A stretch of DNA of 64,000 nucleotides. Origin: Loripinus fragilis (Eukaryota; Mollusca; Bivalvia; Lucinida; Lucinidae). Made by a program: the position numbers and the translations under genes. The notes beneath the pieces were generated by a model. That model worked only from the letters and a program-made list of their open reading frames with translations, was not told where the DNA came from and made no database searches. The stretch is from positions 91,454,913-91,518,912 of the forward strand of contig OZ026520.1 of NCBI GenBank assembly GCA_964019695.1, in the 5' to 3' direction. Shown piece by piece: positions 58,390 through 64,000 of the stretch (its first letter is position 1; every line of letters begins with the position of its first letter).

Positions 58390-58502
58390 AACCCAAGGAT
58401 CTAGTCACTAACTTTTTTAAGAAAAACTAGGCATGTATCTGTATACAGATACATGCCTATTTTTTTTCTTAAAAAAAGTTTGTGACTAGATCCTTTGATT
58501 TA
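58390..58502. mobile_element. Nearly perfect 100-bp palindrome (foldback element)
   Basis: GGATCTAGTCACTAACTTTT pairs with AAAAGTTTGTGACTAGATCC, and GGCATGTATCTG with CAGATACATGCC around a TATA centre. The outer 'TTAACCCA' and 'TTTAACCC' are not symmetrical. Too short to encode anything. Confidence 0.8.
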
Positions 58503-59034
58503 ACCCTTCCCATCTCAGAGCTGTATTGCAGCTAGAGCTTAATTCTTGACCAGGTATGTATTCTAAAGATTAAGTTGTTTGTGCTTTTAGAGCTAGTGTA
58601 TTTTCATATGATCATTCTTGATATTGACCAGCATGTGAGATTTTGGTACAAAAAAAGAGGATCTTACATGAGTGTTCCTCTTGTTGCAGATATAGAGGAT
58701 CTTACATGAGTGCTCATGTTTTATTGATTTTATTAAACGAGTTGGCCGAAAAGAGATAAAACGTGAGTCTTGGCGAGCGTTAGAAATTTAAGAACATTTA
58801 TCAAAACTTCATGAGTAATTTATCACCTCTACTCCCATGAATAGTCATAGATTTCACCAATTGATTTGTATGAATTAACTATCCTTATCAATCAGTTTCA
58901 TGAGAAAAGACTGCTTTAGTGTGAAAAGGGTGCACAATATGCTATGTCTGCAAGGGGCTATGTCTGCTTAGAAAGTTCATTCTATAAGAATAGAGTTAAG
59001 TTAGACTAAGCCAAACAGGTTAGGCTAACATTAC

Positions 59035-59271
59035 ATGGGCCTCGACACGAGGAAGCATGTCTTCGGGGTTAGCGAACAACACAGGCGCAGACCAGCCTGC
59101 GCATCGGCGCAGTCTGATGAGCGTTTGTTTGTCATTTATTGAAAAGTATCAGATCAAAGCTTGCTCTAAGCAATTTTCCCTACTCTAGCTAGTCTCTGTA
59201 GCTGAACAGGCTGGTTTTGGTATGACCCGATCAGAAACCCCAAAGACAGGTTTTGTTGCATCAAGACCCAT
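59035..59271. mobile_element. MITE family D copy
   Basis: 'ATGGGCCTCGACACGAGGAA' at the left and 'GTTTTGTTGCATCAAGACCC' at the right, with 'CTGTAGCTGAACAGGCTGGT' and 'ACCAGCCTGCGCATCGGCGC' inside. Confidence 0.6.
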
Positions 59272-59535
59272 ATAAGGCCTTGAGGCCATACTGGTATGGT
59301 AATCGGCCTGGTTTGACTAGAAAATTTATTCTATTTACCTTTTGTATATTGAAAACCCCTAAACAAGTACTTTGGCAGACAGTGAAGACCAAGATGAAAT
59401 GCTGCATAATGCAATGATTTAAGACCTTGAGGCCATACCAGAACATGATGAAAAGCTTTGAGGCCATACCAGCACACGATGAAAGGTCTTGAGGTCATAT
59501 GGGCACGTGGTTTAAAGCTTTGAGGCTATATCCAC
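59272..59535. repeat. Minisatellite 'CTTGAGGCCATACC', about 44-bp unit, plus a MITE A fragment
   Basis: 'TTGAGGCCATACTGGTATGG' at 59280 is followed, after a truncated family A piece (59333-59410), by three to four units of 'TTTGAGGCCATACCAGCACA' up to 59535. Confidence 0.65.
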
Positions 59536-59720
59536 ATTGGTATGGTGTTAAGATTTTAAATCATGTTTGCTAAATCCTATTTCTTGAAGAATCCAAAATT
59601 GGTATTTTGTATGCAGCATGGATTAAAGAGCCATTAATATATTCTAGGTGTGCATAGTGTGTGGGAATAAGGGTGAATAGGGTATGATTTTTTACTTTAA
59701 CGGAGTTGTTTTATTTTCAG

Positions 59721-59932
59721 AAAAACTGACCAATCCGGCATTTAGTTTTGATAGTGGTAGAGAAGCGGGCTTCTTGAAGCGTTCCAGTAGTAATTCTAGT
59801 CTAAATTCTTTGTTCAGCACAGAGGGGGACCCTCATCTACTTGTGTGCCAGGAGTGTCGTAAACTATTGGAGCGACGTGATCAGATGGTTGAACAACGAA
59901 ATACCAAACCAACTATAGTGTTGCTTTATGAG
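59721..59932 (+). CDS. RBSN: Rabenosyn-5 orthologue, coding exon 6 (end of FYVE domain)
   Basis: Acceptor GTTTTATTTTCAG, donor GTAAAG, phase 1 to 0. A serine-rich linker ('KRSSSNSSLNSLF') precedes 'LLVCQECRKLLERRDQMVEQ', which supplies the last FYVE cysteine pair and the helix after it. Then 'PTIVLLYE' matches the family's 'PDIVKLYE'. The Ser-rich linker within the FYVE domain is also present in vertebrate Rabenosyn-5, which supports orthology over other FYVE proteins. Confidence 0.9.
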
Positions 59933-60136
59933 GTAAAGTGTATATTCGGCTGTAAAGTTGGCTTGAAGGGACATAATCCCAAATATCTATAAATTCCCCA
60001 GCAGAAACATCGAGGTTTAGGAGTTTGGTCAGAATGTGTTTGCAATCTCAATTTTGAAATAAGTAATATAGATAAGAGAGAAAATGCTTGTTTCCCAAAT
60101 ATGGCTTTTGTATATGCATAGTGCCTCCATGGGCGA

Positions 60137-60297
60137 TCAACCTCTACCAAAGCTTTTGAGGGAGCAATTTGATACTTTGCCTTCACAATGTAGACACATG
60201 GAACATATACATGAAGGAGTTTGGTTCAAATCAACTTCTACCGCAGCTTTTGATGCAGCAATTTGATACTTTGCCTTCACAATGTGGACACATTGAG
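60137..60297. repeat. Direct repeat of about 65 bp, spaced 94 bp
   Basis: 'ATCAACCTCTACCAAAGCTT' and the following 'GCAATTTGATACTTTGCCTT', 'CACAATGTAGACACAT' are repeated from 60230 with minor changes. Confidence 0.75.
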
Positions 60298-60429
60298 TGA
60301 CTTTCTGGGCGTGGTTTGGAAACATCTTATTTCTGCATACACTACAGACATTTTAAATGGACTAGCAGATGATAGTTAGTCTCGATAACCTGTCAAAGAG
60401 TTAAAACCTTGATGTTTGTTTGTTTTCAG

Positions 60430-60500
60430 AAATTGAAGTCTTATATTCATGATTGTGAGATGTTACTAGAAAAATTCTTGCCAATGGTAGAGTCACTAAG
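60430..60500 (+). CDS. RBSN: Rabenosyn-5 orthologue, coding exon 7
   Basis: Acceptor TTTGTTTTCAG, donor GTAAAT, phase 0 to 2. It encodes 'KLKSYIHDCEMLLEKFLPMV' and 'ESL', helical, aligning with 'KLRLCMEKVDQKAPEYIRMAASL' of vertebrate proteins. A MITE begins 20 bp after the donor. Confidence 0.85.
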
Positions 60501-60520
60501 GTAAATATCTCAATTCTTTG

Positions 60521-60766
60521 TTAACCCTTTGTATTCGGGAAACCCCTAAACGAGTACTTTTGCTAACAGCGAAGACCCAGATGAAATGCAGCATTATGCT
60601 GCATTTCATCTGGGTCTACACTGTCAAGGTGAAACAGCTCTTCAGACAAAAGAATACAATATCTTTTTTAAAATAATAACTTTACACTCCTAGATATGTG
60701 CAATGGACTATCCCAAGGTTATTGTATCAATCCAGAAGTAAGAATCCATTAGTATACAAAGGGTTA
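60521..60766. mobile_element. MITE family A copy, 20 bp after an RBSN donor
   Basis: TTAACCCTTTGTATTCGGG and ATTAGTATACAAAGGGTTA are the ends, with the centre AAATGCAGCATTATGCTGCA at about 60593. Full length, about 246 bp. Confidence 0.85.
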
Positions 60767-61027
60767 TACTTTTACTTCTTAAATGGATTGGACCCAGATT
60801 AATGGCCAATATGCTATTATTTTTGGGAGGGTTAATTTACATTTTCACTGCCTGTCTAAAATTTGGCAGAAAAATTCATCTGCTGTTGGTTTCTACTGCA
60901 ATGTCTAACTATCATATCACATTTATTTTAACTTTAATGCAAACAGTATGGACCATGATCAGACTGATTCATGGAACAGTTTGATCTGGGTCTAGTTTGT
61001 TTGCTACAGAAGCTTTCAAAATACTGT

Positions 61028-61316
61028 CCCTGTAGCGCAAACCGTAGCAAGTTCTACTGCAGATCCAGTGGTTGCGAGTTCGATCCTGGCCCGGTCCCAT
61101 AATATCATGGAGATTGATTATGAAATAATTTCTATGGCCATTCTCCTCCTTCCATTGATTCAAGAAGGGTTACAAGCGAAAGTATGTGCACAAAGTACTG
61201 GTTAACCCCTGAGTCAAGCCTGCCCAGGAAAACATGCGATTGTATGAACTAACCCGCTAGACATGACCATAGCTGTTGACTGGGATATAAAACCTCAAGC
61301 CAAACAACAAAAAAAA
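61028..61316 (+). mobile_element. SINE family B copy, best-preserved tRNA-like head
   Basis: 'GTAGCGCAAACCGTAGCAAG' and box B 'GGTTGCGAGTTCGATCCTGG' give a clear tRNA-derived promoter. The body matches 46383 and 57967. Tail 'ACCTCAAGCCAAACAACAAA'. Confidence 0.8.
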
Positions 61317-61526
61317 CTTTCATTATACATCAGCAGACGGCAAAGCAGATGAAACTTTTCTATGTTAGGCCTTATTGAAACTTATACTTCAATAAATAGG
61401 CATAGATGGATGCTGGGAGGGATATTTCTTAATAAACCTCGTAACATGTCATCCGCAGGTGAGGGACCCAGGTTGCGAGGGTGCTGTTGTGTTCTGTTTA
61501 TATCTGCTTATTACATCTGCTGCATG

Positions 61527-61733
61527 GGAGCGCACTGGCTCAGTGGTTGAGTGCTTGACTGGAGACCGAGGGGTTGTGGGTTCAAGCCTCACCAGTGTCA
61601 CTGTGTTGTGTCCTTTAGCAAGACAAATTAACCTTGCTTAGTACTGGTTCAACCCAGGAAGACCCGTCCTGACATAACTGGAAAAATTGTTGACTGGGAT
61701 GTAAAGAATCAAATCAAACAAAACAAACATCTG
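61527..61733 (+). mobile_element. SINE family A copy
   Basis: 'GGGAGCGCACTGGCTCAGTG' head, 'GTTCAAGCCTCACC' box B, core 'GTCCTTTAGCAAGACAAATT', tail 'AATCAAATCAAACAAAACAA'. Confidence 0.85.
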
Positions 61734-61922
61734 CTGCATATGTTCAAATGCACTCCAGAATGCTTCTTAAGGGAGCAGTCTAATCTGGGTCCATATTGTT
61801 TGCTATATAGGCTACTAAAGTACATACACTGACAAGAGACCAGGCAACAGTTGTCATTTATAGCGGGAAAAGGGTTAAGGTAATATTTGTGCATGTTTGG
61901 GTCAGATGAGCAACAAAGGGCT

Positions 61923-62131
61923 ACAGTAAAACCTGTCTTAAGCGGCCACTCAAAAATAGACAAAACAAAGATCTTAAAGACAAATGGTAGCTTAATGAAG
62001 GTCGAATGTATTGCAGAATGCTCTCTTGGAGCATTCTGCAATACTTTTGACCTGCATTAAGGGATAATCGGTCTTGAAAACAAATTTTTTGTCTTCTTTT
62101 GAGTGGCAGCTTAAGACAGGTTTAACTGTAT
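61923..62131. mobile_element. MITE family B copy
   Basis: 'CAGTAAAACCTGTCTTAAGC' and 'GCTTAAGACAGGTTTAACTG' are the inverted ends. The centre 'GCAGAATGCTC' / 'GAGCATTCTGC' is perfect. Its right half is included in the downstream tandem duplication. Confidence 0.85.
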
Positions 62132-62792
62132 TTATAGTCTTGATATGATAAAAATTGATCTTTTTCCCAATTTGAAATGTGTACATTTGAGCTGTGACAT
62201 GAGATTTCCAACAATGTGGTATATGCAACCAGCAAAGGCTCAGACCAGCCCGCGCATACGCGCAGTCTGATCAAAGCATTTGCTAGTCACTTGAATATTC
62301 TATGAGTTTTAAGGTACTAACCGGAAATCATTTGGAGTGTCTAAGCTTATCAGGAGGCTGCACAGGCTTGTAGGTCAACACTTGTCAAAATGCCACATTG
62401 TTGGAATGCTCTCTTGGAGCATTCTGCAATACTTTTGACCTGCATTAAGGGATAATCGGTCTTGAAAACAAATTTTTTGTCTTCTTTTGAGTGGCAGCTT
62501 AAGACAGGTTTTACTGTATTTATAGTCTTGATATGATAAAAATTGATCTTTTTCCCAATTTGAAATGTGTACATTTGAGCTGTGACATGAGATTTCCAAC
62601 AATGTGGTATATGCAACCAGCAAAGGCTCAGACCAGCCTGCGCATACGCGCAGTCTGATCAAAGCATTTGCTAGTCACTTGAATATTCTATGAGTTTTAA
62701 GGTACTAACCGGAAATCATTTGGAGTGTCTAAGCTTATCAGGAGGCTGCACAGGCTTGTAGGTCAACACTTGTCAAAATGACACATTGTTGG
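62017..62792. repeat. 388-bp tandem duplication, two nearly identical units
   Basis: 62017-62404 and 62405-62792 differ at only a few positions (for example A/T in AGGTTT(A/T)ACTG and C/T in GACCAGCC(C/T)GCG). The unit covers the right half of MITE B plus most of MITE C. It is very recent, or an assembly or allelic artefact. Confidence 0.9.
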
Positions 62793-62813
62793 AAATCACA
62801 TGTAACGGCTCAT
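62188..62813. mobile_element. MITE family C copy, enlarged by the tandem duplication
   Basis: Left end TGAGCTGTGACATGAGATTT and right end AATCACATGTAACGGCTCA are inverted repeats. The right end is 21 bp before RBSN exon 8. Interior 'CAGACCAGCCTGCGCATACG' and 'CGCAGTCTGATCAAAGCATT'. Confidence 0.75.
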
Positions 62814-62834
62814 TTTATTCCTTCATGGTTTCAG

Positions 62835-62921
62835 TACTGGTGAATCTACATACAGTCTACAAGATGCCCAGAAATTGAGGGGCAGGCTAGTCAAGTTCTA
62901 TGAATATATAGACCAACTGAG
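62835..62921 (+). CDS. RBSN: Rabenosyn-5 orthologue, coding exon 8
   Basis: Acceptor CATGGTTTCAG, donor GTAAAG, phase 2 to 2. Reads 'TGESTYSLQDAQKLRGRLVK' and 'FYEYIDQL', aligning with 'AGETTYSLEHASDLRVEVQKVYELIDAL' of the vertebrate protein. It is the last exon that can be placed by similarity. Confidence 0.9.
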
Positions 62922-62940
62922 GTAAAGCATTGCATTCTCT

Positions 62941-63090
62941 TTAACTCTTTACATTCGGGTTATTTTTGCATGCTTTTTTGTCACCTGCTTTTTTCCAAAT
63001 CATTTTTTTTTTCAAAAAAATAAAAACAACAACAATCAGTTTGGATCCAGATCAAGTCCAATGTTTTGTCGGGCCTGATCTGGGGGAAAT
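62941..63090. mobile_element. MITE family E copy, diverged, 20 bp after an RBSN donor
   Basis: 'TTAACTCTTTACATTCGGGT', then 'CAGTTTGGATCCAGATCAAG' against 'GGGCCTGATCTGG'. The right arm is decayed. Confidence 0.5.
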
Positions 63091-63384
63091 ACGGCTATTT
63101 TGATTTTATTATTGTGTTACATATAATTTCATACAAAATCGTAACCAATGTAGGGATTTACACCAGTTTGTTTGAGACATTTGGTTCAATGTCTGAAATA
63201 ATGTTTTCTAGTGATAGCATGTCAAAAAAAAATTTTTTCAACAGCTGAAAATACATGAATGTCTACTTTTGTTTTCAACATCTTTGTTTTAGAATGGTTG
63301 GAAAACAATGGTTCAAAATGTGAGAATGACAGGCATTTTCCTCATTTACCAATGCTAATTCCAATTAATACAGGCCCCCTAGTG

Positions 63385-63492
63385 GAACCTTTAAAACCTT
63401 TAGAAACCTTTAATTTGGTTGCAATCCTTTAAAACCTTTAATTTGGCTGAAAAACCTTTAATAACCTTTATTTTGATTAATAAACCTTTAAA
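63385..63492. repeat. Short tandem 'AAACCTTTAA' repeats
   Basis: 'CCTTTAAAACCTTTA' variants occur about eight times in 100 bp, in the intron before the doubtful exon. Confidence 0.7.
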
Positions 63493-63561
63493 TTTTGCAA
63501 TATCAGTTTGAACATAAGAAATAGACCATAAGTATGTTGAAAAGCATCTTGATCTTTTTAG

Positions 63562-63696
63562 AAAGCTGTATTCATCCTCTGACCATTGTCTCTAGTTGTC
63601 TACCTACCTCTTGCACCAGCTGGGTGACTCTTATAGTGGTCTTAAGGTCAATTTATCTGAGGCTTCAGATAAGGAAGGAATAAAAAAAAGAGTGAG
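63562..63696 (+). CDS. Doubtful RBSN exon 9 (in-frame TAG)
   Basis: An acceptor-like TGATCTTTTTAG and a good donor GTAAGG bound 135 nt that enter and leave in phase 2, exactly as needed after exon 8. The frame is open after codon 11 ('LSTYLLHQLGDSYSGLKVNL') but carries TAG at 63593-63595. It does not match the vertebrate 'SKKILTLGLNQ' sequence expected here. It could be a poison cassette, a chance exon, or a sequence error. A second acceptor (CTCTAG at 63595) avoids the TAG but gives the wrong phase. Confidence 0.25.
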
Positions 63697-64000
63697 GTAA
63701 GGTAAATATAAATGCTTTTGGGTTGATTTCTTGCTTTACATCCATGTAATGTCAGAATGACTAGTTGATCTTAACCATCCTTTTCCTAGGCAGGCTTAAC
63801 CAAAATCCTTTCACAAGTACATGTATTCAGTGCCCATCTTTCACTAGTAATTGACAATTATAGTGAAAGAGTGTGCCCAACCTGGGAATAGAACCTGCAA
63901 AATTTTCGACACACTACAAACTGCAATAACTGGGATGGCATATTAATGGATATCATGCGCGGATCCAGGAATTTTTCGTCAGGGGGGGTCCAGGTCAGTC
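63697..64000. other. RBSN intron to window end
   Basis: No exon was recognised. The last 40 bp ('GCGGATCCAGGAATTTTTCG' and a G run) look like the start of another dispersed repeat. Confidence 0.4.

Noticed and set aside
60084..60325. Frames on both strands at 60.1-60.3 kb
   Set aside because: They overlap a 94-bp-spaced direct repeat inside an RBSN intron and carry no domain.

Overview
The window looks like nuclear DNA of a metazoan, most likely a marine mollusc (bivalve-like). This is inferred from split genes with GT-AG introns, AT-rich non-coding DNA, tRNA-derived SINEs with a V-SINE-like 'CCTTGAGCAAGACAC' core, many short palindromic MITE-like elements, and a CR1-type non-LTR retrotransposon with an N-terminal PHD finger. 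There is no sign of prokaryotic organisation. Many short reading frames can be drawn, but most fall in repeats.

Layout. 1-4.1 kb is AT-rich intergenic DNA with degenerate tandem repeats, one MITE and a reverse-strand SINE. A single-exon gene for a 229-residue C-terminal MYND zinc-finger protein lies on the minus strand at 4.18-4.87 kb, with a 12-codon upstream ORF and a 140-bp palindrome in its 5' flank. From about 8.13 to 25.19 kb there is one satellite array of about 172-bp monomers (roughly 95-100 copies). Copies before 21,305 are in one orientation and those after are reversed. The array has internal higher-order duplications and one foreign insertion. A 159-bp (AT)n tract, a decayed 'CCTTGAAATAAT' repeat field, a nested mariner-like MITE and several SINEs and MITEs fill 25-39 kb. 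Two short minus-strand stretches there look coding but could not be identified.

40.1-43.9 kb is a nearly intact CR1-like retrotransposon (PHD, APE endonuclease, reverse transcriptase). It sits inside a tRNA-derived SINE, whose two halves flank it. Its reading frame breaks once, by one missing base exactly at an NPGP (2A-like) motif. Fragments of other non-LTR reverse transcriptases lie on both sides.

45.6 kb to the end is the 5' part of a plus-strand gene for a Rabenosyn-5 (RBSN/ZFYVE20) orthologue. Eight coding exons were found (one a 12-nt microexon), plus one doubtful exon. They encode the N-terminal C2H2 finger, the whole FYVE domain and the start of the following helical region. The Rab-binding and NPF parts expected in the family would lie beyond the window. 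The introns are packed with SINEs and palindromic MITEs, several ending only about 15-21 bp from splice sites.

The two confident host genes are unrelated in position and function: a MYND protein of unknown role and an early-endosome Rab effector. The most unusual features are the 17-kb hairpin-bearing satellite, the 2A-like/PHD retrotransposon with its single-base break, and the MITE-crowded splice sites of RBSN.
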